This document shows positions 1 to 6,592 of a stretch of 60,423 nucleotides of DNA, piece after piece. The first letter of the stretch is position 1; every line of letters begins with the position of its first letter. The stretch comes from Moraxellaceae bacterium UBA2477. GTDB lineage: Bacteria; Pseudomonadota; Gammaproteobacteria; Pseudomonadales; Moraxellaceae. Made by a program: the position numbers and the translations under genes. The notes beneath the pieces are model-generated. The model was given only the letters and a program-made list of their open reading frames with translations. It was not told the DNA's origin and searched no databases. Location of the stretch: assembly GCA_002342025.1 (NCBI GenBank), contig DDPD01000059.1, positions 1 through 60,423 of the forward strand, given 5' to 3'.

Positions 1-308
1 ACGTTCGAGGCATAGACATAGCCGTCGGCATCTGCCATTGGGTTACCCGGCTCATAGCGCTTGGGAATTGGCGCTTGGCTTTCCACAATTTCCGGCACAT
101 TGACGCCCCCGACAGGATTACCTGTAGGACTAGCAGACTGCGCATTGGTGGCATCCATGACTGTGGCAAATACCGTCTGCTTTGCACGGTATGCCCCTTG
201 CTCGGTGGAGCTGACCGTATTGGCATTAGCCAAATTGCTGGCCGTGGTGTTGAGCCTAAGCATCTGAGCATTCATGGCAGAACCGGCAATGTCTAAAATA
301 CTGGCCAT
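1..308 (-). CDS. flgC: Flagellar proximal rod protein FlgC (C-terminus outside window)
   Basis: FlgC is one of the proximal rod proteins of the flagellar basal body, exported by the flagellar type III apparatus. Reading left from an ATG at 308, the product begins MASILDIAGSAMNAQMLRLN and continues with the rod-family motif TTASNLANANT, in which the ASNLAN core is shared by rod, hook and hook-associated proteins. About 102 residues are inside the window; the full protein is usually about 140-150 residues, so the 3' end is cut off. It starts 2 bases after the flgB stop and is very probably cotranscribed with it from the sigma-54 element at 790-805. The rest of the flgD-flgL set presumably lies to the left. 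Confidence 0.93.
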   Translation of the reverse strand, partial: MASILDIAGSAMNAQMLRLNTTASNLANANTVSSTEQGAYRAKQTVFATVMDATNAQSASPTGNPVGGVNVPEIVESQAPIPKRYEPGNPMADADGYVYASN

Positions 309-310
309 GA

Positions 311-730
311 TTAGCGACCTCCCGTAATGACATTTTTCAGACTGGAAAACTTGCTACCGAGGAACTGCAGCGAGGCCTGATACCGCAACGCGTTATCGGC
401 ATAGGCCGATTGCTCGATATGCATCTCAACCGTATTACCATCCAGGCTGGGTTGGTGAGGTGTGCGGTACTGGAGTTGAGCACTCAAAGGAGATAGTTGG
501 TTTTGGCCATCTACACCGATATGGCCACTATGTGTGGCTTTCAGTGTCACGGACTGATTGCCAGCCCCAGGACGAGCACGCTCCATCGCGGCAGCGAAAT
601 TAATATCTCTGGCCTTATAGTTAGGCGTGTCGGCGTTAGCGATATTGGTCGCCAAAATTTCATTTCGCTGGGTCCTCAACATAAGGGCCTGCTCATGAAT
701 GCCTAATGCTTTATCGAATGTGATGGCCAT
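311..730 (-). CDS. flgB: Flagellar proximal rod protein FlgB
   Basis: FlgB is a proximal rod subunit of the flagellar basal body, secreted without a cleaved signal peptide through the flagellar export gate. The 139-residue product has the normal family length. Near residues 25-45 it carries the rod signature ILATNIANADTPNYKARDIN, and its C-terminal helix NALRYQASLQFLGSKFSSLK is typical of FlgB. It is the first gene of a leftward operon with flgC, which follows after 2 bases. A sigma-54 element at 790-805 predicts a start site near 779 and a leader of about 49 bases. That leader contains, on the other strand, a sigma-28 element (744-770). Confidence 0.95.
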   Translation of the reverse strand: MAITFDKALGIHEQALMLRTQRNEILATNIANADTPNYKARDINFAAAMERARPGAGNQSVTLKATHSGHIGVDGQNQLSPLSAQLQYRTPHQPSLDGNTVEMHIEQSAYADNALRYQASLQFLGSKFSSLKNVITGGR

Positions 731-743
731 AGTCTGGTCCGCC

Positions 744-770
744 TAAAGTTTCTCGATGCGCTGCCGATAA
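744..770 (+). promoter_or_regulatory. Sigma-28 (FliA) promoter, rightward
   Basis: TAAAGTTT, an 11-base spacer and GCCGATAA form an exact match to the enterobacterial FliA consensus on the plus strand. The predicted start site is near 777. The promoter points toward flgA, whose likely ATG is about 190 bases on. It lies inside the predicted leader of the leftward flgB transcript, so the two promoters oppose each other. Confidence 0.8.
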
Positions 771-789
771 CACCGTCGTAAGCGATCAA

Positions 790-805
790 AGCAAGGCATG
801 TGCCA
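790..805 (-). promoter_or_regulatory. Sigma-54 (RpoN) promoter of flgB-flgC
   Basis: On the minus strand the sequence reads TGGCAC-ATGCC-TTGCT, with GG and GC at the required -24/-12 spacing. The predicted start site is near 779, giving flgB a leader of about 49 bases. In Pseudomonas-type hierarchies flgBC operons are RpoN-dependent and activated by FleQ/FleR, which fits. Confidence 0.8.
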
Positions 806-909
806 GTTTTACTTAGCCATATATTTCAATCGCTTACCTAAAGTTAGACCTCGATTTTTGCGTGCAATGACAAGGGTTTGTCGGGACTGCCAGATTTCTG
901 GCGGGGAGC

Positions 910-925
910 TGGCACAGGCTTTGCG
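910..925 (+). promoter_or_regulatory. Sigma-54 (RpoN) promoter of flgA
   Basis: The plus strand reads TGGCAC-AGGCT-TTGCG, with GG-N10-GC spacing. The predicted start site is about 936, some 33 bases before the flgA ATG at 969. The last base of the -12 element deviates from TTGCT/TTGCA. This promoter supports the 969 start, because a transcript from it could not use an upstream start codon. Confidence 0.65.
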
Positions 926-968
926 TAGTGTCTGGTATCGCCAACAAGGCTGTCGGAAATCTGACACT

Positions 969-1703
969 ATGCATCACGCTCCTTGGACATATCGCACAGG
1001 ATTAGCGCTAGCCCTGACGGCATTTTTGCCTGGCCAAAACGTGAATGCTGCGTCTGCTTCTGTGCAAAACGTGGCGGCACTGCGCTTACAAGCAGAACAA
1101 TGGCTATTGGCGCAAATGGCTCATTCAGGTGAAGAGCCCGCGATGGTGCACGCCGGCGAACTCGACCCCAGAGTTAAACTCGCCGCCTGTACACAACCCT
1201 TAAGTTTTAATATTGCGCCAGGCCAAAACTCCCAGCAGAAAGTTCATGTTGCTGTGTCATGTAATGACAAGCCGGGCTGGCGCTTATTTCTACCGATGAG
1301 CCTGAGTCGGCAACAGTGGGTCTGGGTTGCCAATCGAACCATCATGGCGGCAACACCTTTCAACGCCGCACATTGGCAACGGCAGCGCAGAGATGTCGCC
1401 AGCCTGCCCTGCGCCGCTTTTGATAAAGACACACTCACGGCCTACGAAGCGAAAATGACCTTGGCCTCGGGAACGGTACTTTGTGAAAACGTTTTGCGCG
1501 CGAAAACAATCGTGGAGCGCGGCCGATCGCTCACCCTCACCGCCGATCAGGGCAGCATCCAAATTCGGGCCATCGTTGAGGCGCTGGACAACGGCGGCAT
1601 AGGCCAACGGATTCGCGTTAAAAACAACAGTACCGGGCGGATCATTGATGCCGTAATTATCAGCGAATCCGATGTGCAATTATTTCAGGCAAATAAGCCC
1701 TAA
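969..1703 (+). CDS. flgA: Flagellar P-ring assembly chaperone FlgA
   Basis: FlgA is a periplasmic chaperone that helps FlgI polymerise into the flagellar P ring. The ATG at 969 gives 244 residues beginning with a Sec signal peptide (hydrophobic LALALTAFL, cleavage near NAASA). The C-terminal half contains the SAF-type region with RAKTIVERGRSLTL and a final GQRIRVKNNSTGRIIDA, typical of FlgA. The reading frame stays open to an ATG at 798, but that adds 57 residues ahead of the signal peptide, so the shorter form is preferred. A sigma-54 element lies 44-59 bases upstream and a sigma-28 element further up. flgM follows after an 80-base gap with its own promoter. Confidence 0.93.
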   Translation: MHHAPWTYRTGLALALTAFLPGQNVNAASASVQNVAALRLQAEQWLLAQMAHSGEEPAMVHAGELDPRVKLAACTQPLSFNIAPGQNSQQKVHVAVSCNDKPGWRLFLPMSLSRQQWVWVANRTIMAATPFNAAHWQRQRRDVASLPCAAFDKDTLTAYEAKMTLASGTVLCENVLRAKTIVERGRSLTLTADQGSIQIRAIVEALDNGGIGQRIRVKNNSTGRIIDAVIISESDVQLFQANKP

Positions 1704-1721
1704 CAATTGAGAGTTTTTTCC

Positions 1722-1748
1722 TAAAGTTTGCCGGATGCGTGCCGATAT
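1722..1748 (+). promoter_or_regulatory. Sigma-28 (FliA) promoter of flgM-flgN
   Basis: TAAAGTTT, 11 bases and GCCGATAT match the FliA consensus at 15 of 16 positions. The predicted start site is near 1755, and flgM begins at 1784 after a good ribosome binding site (AAGGAG). FliA-driven flgM expression is a known feedback loop. Confidence 0.8.
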
Positions 1749-1783
1749 CAATCCATAGCATCTTGATTTAAGGAGTTTCAGCC

Positions 1784-2065
1784 ATGCTGAACAAAGTGGA
1801 TGGTGCGTCGTCGAATGTCATTCGCCGCATTGAGTCGCGCAGCGGTGAGTCTGCGTCACCGTTTAAGGCTGAAACGAGCACCTCGTCGAACGCAAACAAA
1901 GACGTATTACCCACGCTGACGGAGCGCGCACAGAGCCTAGCCAAAGCGAGTCCAGACGTGGATATGTCACGCGTACGTGATATTAAAGATGCCATTTCAC
2001 GCGGCGAATTTACGATTGATGCAAAAGCCGTCGCGCGCGCCTTTATGTCGATGGAAAAGGCCTAG
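1784..2065 (+). CDS. flgM: Anti-sigma-28 factor FlgM
   Basis: FlgM binds and holds FliA (sigma-28) inactive until the hook-basal body is complete, when FlgM is exported and late genes switch on. The product has 93 residues, with a low-complexity Ser/Thr/Asn-rich N-terminal half expected of an intrinsically disordered secreted protein. The C-terminal half carries the sigma-binding family pattern: VDMSRVRDIKDAISRGEF, then TIDAKAVARAFM. It has a strong AAGGAG site and its own sigma-28 promoter. flgN follows 29 bases later, as in Pseudomonas and enteric bacteria. Its target, fliA, is also in this window. Confidence 0.95.
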   Translation: MLNKVDGASSNVIRRIESRSGESASPFKAETSTSSNANKDVLPTLTERAQSLAKASPDVDMSRVRDIKDAISRGEFTIDAKAVARAFMSMEKA

Positions 2066-2094
2066 TTTGAATCACTCGCTACAGGAGTCAGGAC

Positions 2095-2547
2095 ATGTCG
2101 CCCGTTGATCTACTTATTCTCAAGGCCATTAGCCCCATTCAAAACCTCGTCGCTCAGTTCAAAGCGTGTTTAGAGCAGGAGGCATCCGTGCTAGCTCATT
2201 GGCCTCCACAAGGCTTATGGCCAATTCAAGAAGAGAAAGTTCGCTTAGTTCGCGATTTAGAAGTGGCTCACGCGCAGCTCACTAGCGTCATTCAAGCGCA
2301 AGGCAAAGACTTGAACAGCCCCGCGACCTTGGGAACTGACCTGATGCCGGTTTGGCAGTCCTTGCGAGCAGAGCTCGCTGCCTGTCAGCAACTGAATGCC
2401 ACGCATGAGCAATGCTTAGCAAAACAACAGGTGGCACTGAAGCAGTCTCTGGAGCTATTGATCTTAAAAATTGATCAGGACGTTACCTACGGGCGCCAGG
2501 GTAGCTGTCAAGGTGGCCGCCGTTTGGGGACGATTGGTCATGCCTAA
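2095..2547 (+). CDS. flgN: Flagellar export chaperone FlgN
   Basis: FlgN is the cytoplasmic chaperone of the hook-filament junction proteins FlgK and FlgL and delivers them to the export gate. The 150-residue product is mostly helical and rich in Gln, Leu and Ala, as expected. Sequence conservation in this family is low; the call rests on length, the Leu/Gln-rich pattern and the position directly after flgM. It shares the flgM sigma-28 promoter. The stop codon lies inside a three-copy 15-bp tandem repeat (2536-2580), so the C-terminus may vary between strains. No terminator was seen before the converging DUF2802 gene. Confidence 0.85.
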   Translation: MSPVDLLILKAISPIQNLVAQFKACLEQEASVLAHWPPQGLWPIQEEKVRLVRDLEVAHAQLTSVIQAQGKDLNSPATLGTDLMPVWQSLRAELAACQQLNATHEQCLAKQQVALKQSLELLILKIDQDVTYGRQGSCQGGRRLGTIGHA

Positions 2548-2580
2548 GGTGGTCATGCCTAAGCTGGTCATGCATAAGAC
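2536..2580. repeat. 15-bp tandem repeat, three copies, over the flgN stop
   Basis: The unit GGTCATGCCTAAG plus two variable bases (GT, CT, AC) occurs three times in a row; the third copy has one internal change (GCATAAG). Each unit carries TAA in the flgN frame, and the first supplies the actual stop. The period is a multiple of three, so copy-number change would leave the flgN product unaltered. Confidence 0.9.
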
Positions 2581-2593
2581 GCTAACTTAAGTG

Positions 2594-3388
2594 CTAGACG
2601 GGCTTGCCGTGTACCAGCACCACTAAACGAGCCTCGGACTGTGACAAGCCACACTCAGCCATCAACTGTTCTGCACTGGCACCCGATGAGGCCAAACTAA
2701 TCGCTTGGTCAAAGGTGGATAAGCGCTGTGAGTCATCCACGAGTAGTGGCTCTGGAGCCGCTTCATTAATCGCGCCATTCTCCAGCTGCAGTAGCCGTTC
2801 GCCCTGCAATAAAAACGCCGATGATTGCGCTTTCATTTGACTCGTTAAGAGTTCAACAACCTGCTGCTGCTGACTGAGTTGCTGACGTAAGGCCGCCGTC
2901 TCTGTCTGCTGTTTCGCTAAAGCCTCACTCAAGTCTGCAATTAGACCTAGCACTACATCTGAGGCACTGGGCGACATCTCAGGCTTATCCATAGGCTCGG
3001 GGTCATTAACCACAGGAGCCTCTGGCTTAAGCGTCGACATCGTGGGCGCCAGCGGCACACCGTAGAGTTGCTGTAAACGCTCGGGATGCATTTGCACCAC
3101 TTCGGGGTCGGCCTGTTCTTTAAGCATTGGCTCTCGTGCTGGTGTATCGCTTAGGTCCGATGACTGCTGCGGGCTAGCACGTCGCCTTGCAGACCATAAC
3201 GGCACGATGGCTAAGAACAATGAAAAGCAGCCTAACCCTACCGCTAAAGCAGTTGTCAGCTCAGCGCCCAATTGCTGCTCTAGCCAGTGATTTAAACCGA
3301 CTAGTGATTCACTCATATTTTCGGCGAGTGAACTCGCACTGAGTTGCAGAGACTCAATCAACGTAATTTCAGGAGGACTTGTTTTCAT
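2594..3388 (-). CDS. DUF2802 protein of the flagellar locus
   Basis: This 264-residue protein has one membrane segment near residues 45-67 (ALAVGLGCFSLFLAIVPLW), a Pro/Glu-rich linker, a Gln-rich coiled coil around 160-195 and a C-terminal DUF2802 module (about 225-264, ending SEARLVVLVHGKP). DUF2802 proteins recur at the end of polar flagellar and chemotaxis operons, next to cheW or motD, but their role is not established. The start overlaps the end of motD by 20 bases, so the two are probably coupled in translation. In Pseudomonas a ParA-like gene and cheW lie between motD and this gene; both are missing here. A helper function at the flagellar pole is only inference. Confidence 0.8.
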   Translation of the reverse strand: MKTSPPEITLIESLQLSASSLAENMSESLVGLNHWLEQQLGAELTTALAVGLGCFSLFLAIVPLWSARRRASPQQSSDLSDTPAREPMLKEQADPEVVQMHPERLQQLYGVPLAPTMSTLKPEAPVVNDPEPMDKPEMSPSASDVVLGLIADLSEALAKQQTETAALRQQLSQQQQVVELLTSQMKAQSSAFLLQGERLLQLENGAINEAAPEPLLVDDSQRLSTFDQAISLASSGASAEQLMAECGLSQSEARLVVLVHGKPV

Positions 3389-4202
3389 TTTTTACATCCT
3401 CAACAGGCGGCGCAGCGGGAGAGCCTGCCGCTGGTTTTAGGCCCGAAGGTGGCGTAGGAATGATCAATTGCACACGGCGATTGCGATTGCGCCCTGCCTC
3501 GTCGATATTGTCCGCCAACGGTCGATACTCGCTCATGCCGATGACTGACATGCGATTCGGTGCCACACCAGACTTCATTAACAAGTGTACGACAGTCGCT
3601 GCACGTGCAGCTGAAAGCTCCCAGTTCGATGGGAAAGCGCTGCTGTTAATCGGCACATTATCGGTATGGCCTTCGACACGAATCGGGTTAGGAAATCCTT
3701 TTAGCACATCCGCCAGGCGTTGCAGAATGTCTTGTGCTTTCATCGACAACTTGGCCTCACCGCTGGTGAAAAGCAAATCAGTTTGAATTTCCACTTCGAT
3801 GGAATAGGGATTTTGCCTAACCACAATGACTTTAGCTTTTATCAAATCCGCCATCGCTAGGTTGAGCTGCTCCGCCATTTCCTTGGATGACAAGTTGTCA
3901 TTCGGATTTTCAGTCATGGCGCCGCCCTCTTCGATGCGCTCGCTTTCGACTAGGTTTACGTCCAACTCTCGTCCTTTAGATAGCACGGGAATCGTGCCAA
4001 TCTGAACGGGCACAGCCGTTCTAGGTACACCGTTAAATGCCTCCGAAAGGGAGGCAGACGCGGCACGAAACTTACCCTCGTTAACCGAAGAAATGGCATA
4101 CATCACCACAAATAGGGCGAGGAGCAAGGTCACCAAGTCACCGTAGGGAATCGCCCAGGCTTCATGGTTCATATGCTCTTCATGCTTATGTTTGCGCGAC
4201 AT
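3369..4202 (-). CDS. motD: Flagellar stator protein MotD (MotB family)
   Basis: MotD is the peptidoglycan-anchoring stator subunit that couples ion flow to flagellar rotation together with MotC. The 277-residue product begins with a short cytoplasmic tail, then one membrane helix with the ion-binding aspartate (Asp22 in YGDLVTLLLALFVVMYA). A periplasmic OmpA-like domain occupies about residues 140-250, with VEGHTDNVPI and NRNRRVQLI as peptidoglycan-binding motifs. A Pro/Ala-rich tail follows. The gene starts 2 bases after motC ends. By Pseudomonas precedent a separate MotAB stator may exist elsewhere in the genome. Confidence 0.93.
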   Translation of the reverse strand: MSRKHKHEEHMNHEAWAIPYGDLVTLLLALFVVMYAISSVNEGKFRAASASLSEAFNGVPRTAVPVQIGTIPVLSKGRELDVNLVESERIEEGGAMTENPNDNLSSKEMAEQLNLAMADLIKAKVIVVRQNPYSIEVEIQTDLLFTSGEAKLSMKAQDILQRLADVLKGFPNPIRVEGHTDNVPINSSAFPSNWELSAARAATVVHLLMKSGVAPNRMSVIGMSEYRPLADNIDEAGRNRNRRVQLIIPTPPSGLKPAAGSPAAPPVEDVKNENKSS

Positions 4203-4204
4203 GG

Positions 4205-4984
4205 TTATTCCTTCGCCTTGGTTTTCGCCTCAGGTTTGGCATGCCCCACAAAATAGCCTTGTAAGCGCGTTTCAATATTGCGGGGGTTATCGCCCTGCGC
4301 AATCAGCACCAACCCCTCAATCATCATGGTGCGCATTTTTGCCTGCTCTTTAACGTGGTACTTCAATTTGTTGCCAAAGGGCAGGAAAAACAAATTGGCC
4401 GAGGCGATGCCATAAATCGTAGCTGTAAATGCTGCCGCAATACCGGCCCCTAACTTACTGGGATCAGCCAGGTTCGCCATCACCGCCATGAGGCCCAACA
4501 CCGCGCCCACAATCCCCAGCGTAGGGGCATAAATACCCATGGCTTCATAAACTTTGGCACCGGCTGTATCAAACTCTTCTGAGGCCTCAACCTCAATTTC
4601 CAGAATATGGCGGATATTTTCCGGCTCTCCGCCATCCACCAAAAGCTGGAGACCTTTGCGGGTAAAGGGGTCTGCAATTTCATCAATTTTCGCTTCCAGC
4701 CCCATCAGCCCATCTTTTCGGGCCACTCGGCTCCATTCCACAATATTGGCGATGGCTTCATCAGGATTGATTTCTGGTGGCTTAAACAGCCACTTACCCA
4801 TTTTAATCGCCCGAACAATGACGGACTTCGGGGTCTGTGCCATGACCGCTGCGGCAGTCCCGACAATCACAATAACGAAGGCTGCGCCACCTAAGAGACC
4901 TTTAATGCCCGCGCCTTTCAACACACTGCCAAGAACCAGTGCCACAAAGGCCAGAATGACACCGATGACTGTCATCAAATCCAT
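4205..4984 (-). CDS. motC: Flagellar stator protein MotC (MotA family)
   Basis: MotC is the MotA-type stator subunit that forms the proton or sodium channel with MotD and pushes on FliG. The 259-residue product has two N-terminal membrane segments (about 2-22 and 32-50) and two C-terminal ones around 150-200. The conserved proline-containing region is PTLGIVGAVLGLMAVM, followed by GAGIAAAFTATIYGIA. A long cytoplasmic loop lies between the two pairs. It lies just downstream of fliA, with no cheYZAB genes between them as there are in Pseudomonas. Confidence 0.93.
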   Translation of the reverse strand: MDLMTVIGVILAFVALVLGSVLKGAGIKGLLGGAAFVIVIVGTAAAVMAQTPKSVIVRAIKMGKWLFKPPEINPDEAIANIVEWSRVARKDGLMGLEAKIDEIADPFTRKGLQLLVDGGEPENIRHILEIEVEASEEFDTAGAKVYEAMGIYAPTLGIVGAVLGLMAVMANLADPSKLGAGIAAAFTATIYGIASANLFFLPFGNKLKYHVKEQAKMRTMMIEGLVLIAQGDNPRNIETRLQGYFVGHAKPEAKTKAKE

Positions 4985-5006
4985 GGTAAATGCCTCCAGT
5001 CATGTT

Positions 5007-5744
5007 TCATGTGGCTTCGCTCGCCCATTCATTCAGTGTTTTTCGTAAACGACAAACGGCCTGACTGTGTAACTGGCAAACGCGCGACTCGCTGACACCC
5101 ATCACCAAGCCAATTTCTTTCATGTTCAGGTTTTGCTCGTAATACAAGGCCATGACCATTTTTTCGCGCTCGGGCAAGCGTGAAATTTCGTCTGCCAATG
5201 AACTTTCAAAGCCTTCATGCATTAACTCGTGTAGCGGCCCAGAGAGATCCTGATCGGCAACCAAACCGGACTCCGCGTGTACTTCCAGCAATTGATCCAA
5301 GCTGGACATATACAGTGCTTCCCCATCATTCAACCAGTCGTGATAGGTCTGTAAATCAATGGCTAACTCGCGTGCCACCTCCGCGGCGGTGGCTGAGCGC
5401 CCCACACGCTGCTCAACCTTTTGTCTGGCACTACTGATGTCGCGTACGGATTTCGCGACCGAGCGAGGAGCCCAGCCACCACGACGAAGCTGATCCATCA
5501 TGGCGCCGCGAATACGTATGGCAGCATAGGTTTCAAAGCTCGCGCCCTTATCGGCAGAAAAGTGACTCGCTGCCTCCAACAAACCAATCATGCCGGCCTG
5601 AATCAGATCATCTAAGTCTTGGCTAGGAGGCAACCGGCCTTTCAGATGCAAGGCCGTTCGCTTCACCAGAGCCGCATGTTGCAATACCAGCTCATCACGA
5701 CTGCCGCGCTGGTACTGCTGATACGTTGCGTGAGCGGTTAACAT
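5007..5744 (-). CDS. fliA: RNA polymerase sigma factor FliA (sigma-28)
   Basis: FliA directs transcription of late flagellar genes such as flgM, filament and motor genes. The 245-residue product has region 2 (DLDDLIQAGMIGLLEAASHF, then GAMMDQLRRGGWAPRS), region 3, and region 4 with a helix-turn-helix (LNMKEIGLVMGVSESRVCQL). Length is normal. Its first codons overlap the end of fleN by 7 bases, implying cotranscription and coupling. Two matching target promoters are in this window (744-770 and 1722-1748), as is the gene for its antagonist FlgM. Confidence 0.97.
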   Translation of the reverse strand: MLTAHATYQQYQRGSRDELVLQHAALVKRTALHLKGRLPPSQDLDDLIQAGMIGLLEAASHFSADKGASFETYAAIRIRGAMMDQLRRGGWAPRSVAKSVRDISSARQKVEQRVGRSATAAEVARELAIDLQTYHDWLNDGEALYMSSLDQLLEVHAESGLVADQDLSGPLHELMHEGFESSLADEISRLPEREKMVMALYYEQNLNMKEIGLVMGVSESRVCQLHSQAVCRLRKTLNEWASEAT

Positions 5745-6592
5745 GCAATGCTCACCTCAGGCGCTGGCAACATGCGTTCAAAGAAAAATTCGATGTGACC
5801 CCGCAAGCTGGATGTTGAACGCCAGCTGGTGGAAGCCGATGCCAACCGACTAAAGGCCTGCACGCATTCGGTGGCAGGAAACAATTCACTCACCGGCTTT
5901 TGGCGCGATACGGCTTTCAGAAGAAATTCATCGCGAGGAATCGCACCTTCTAAGGTGAGCTGGACATCCAGAAAGCGTTCGGTGACGGCACAGAGGCGCT
6001 CAAACACCTTTCGCGCTTGGGCATCGCTGCTCACCATATTGCAGACGATTCGGAATTTTTTAACCCCGGCATCGCGGGCTAAGACTTTGATTAGGCCGTA
6101 GGCATCTGCCAGCGAAGTTGGCTCTTCGGTAATGACCACCAACACATGCTGGCTGGCTCGGCTGAAGGTCACCACGCTATCCGAAATTCCGGCGGCGGTA
6201 TCCACAACCAAGACATCGTAGTCGTCTTCCAGCGTACTAAACGCCTGCACCAAACGGGCATGTTGGGAGGGGCTTAGGTCAGCCATGCCCCGCATGCCCG
6301 AAGCAGCAGGAATAAGCGTTACACCGAAAGCACCTACCATCAGGGTCTCGCGCAATTCACACGTACCCGCCAGAACATGCGACAAGTTTTTAGTCGGCCG
6401 CAAGCCCATTAAAATATCGACGTTAGCTAGCCCCAAGTCGGCATCCATCAGAAGCACGCGCTTACCTTGCTTGGCTAACTGGCACGACAAATTCACGGAA
6501 ACATTGGTCTTCCCTACCCCGCCCTTACCACTGGTCACTGCAATTACTTGGACTGGATTCATTGCCGTCGTTCCTATAGTGACTGAGTTCAT
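5738..6592 (-). CDS. fleN: Flagellar number regulator FleN/FlhG (MinD-like ATPase)
   Basis: FleN is a MinD/ParA-type ATPase that limits flagellar number, in Pseudomonas by binding the activator FleQ, and works with FlhF at the pole. From an ATG at 6592 the product has 284 residues. The deviant Walker A is SGKGGVGKTN (residues 21-30), and switch motifs include DADLGLANVD and VVDTAAGISD. The chosen start overlaps the flhF stop as ATGA, the usual coupling arrangement; a second ATG ten codons on is possible. The frame is open 78 codons further upstream, but only inside flhF and with non-family sequence. Confidence 0.95.
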   Translation of the reverse strand: MNSVTIGTTAMNPVQVIAVTSGKGGVGKTNVSVNLSCQLAKQGKRVLLMDADLGLANVDILMGLRPTKNLSHVLAGTCELRETLMVGAFGVTLIPAASGMRGMADLSPSQHARLVQAFSTLEDDYDVLVVDTAAGISDSVVTFSRASQHVLVVITEEPTSLADAYGLIKVLARDAGVKKFRIVCNMVSSDAQARKVFERLCAVTERFLDVQLTLEGAIPRDEFLLKAVSRQKPVSELFPATECVQAFSRLASASTSWRSTSSLRGHIEFFFERMLPAPEVSIAC

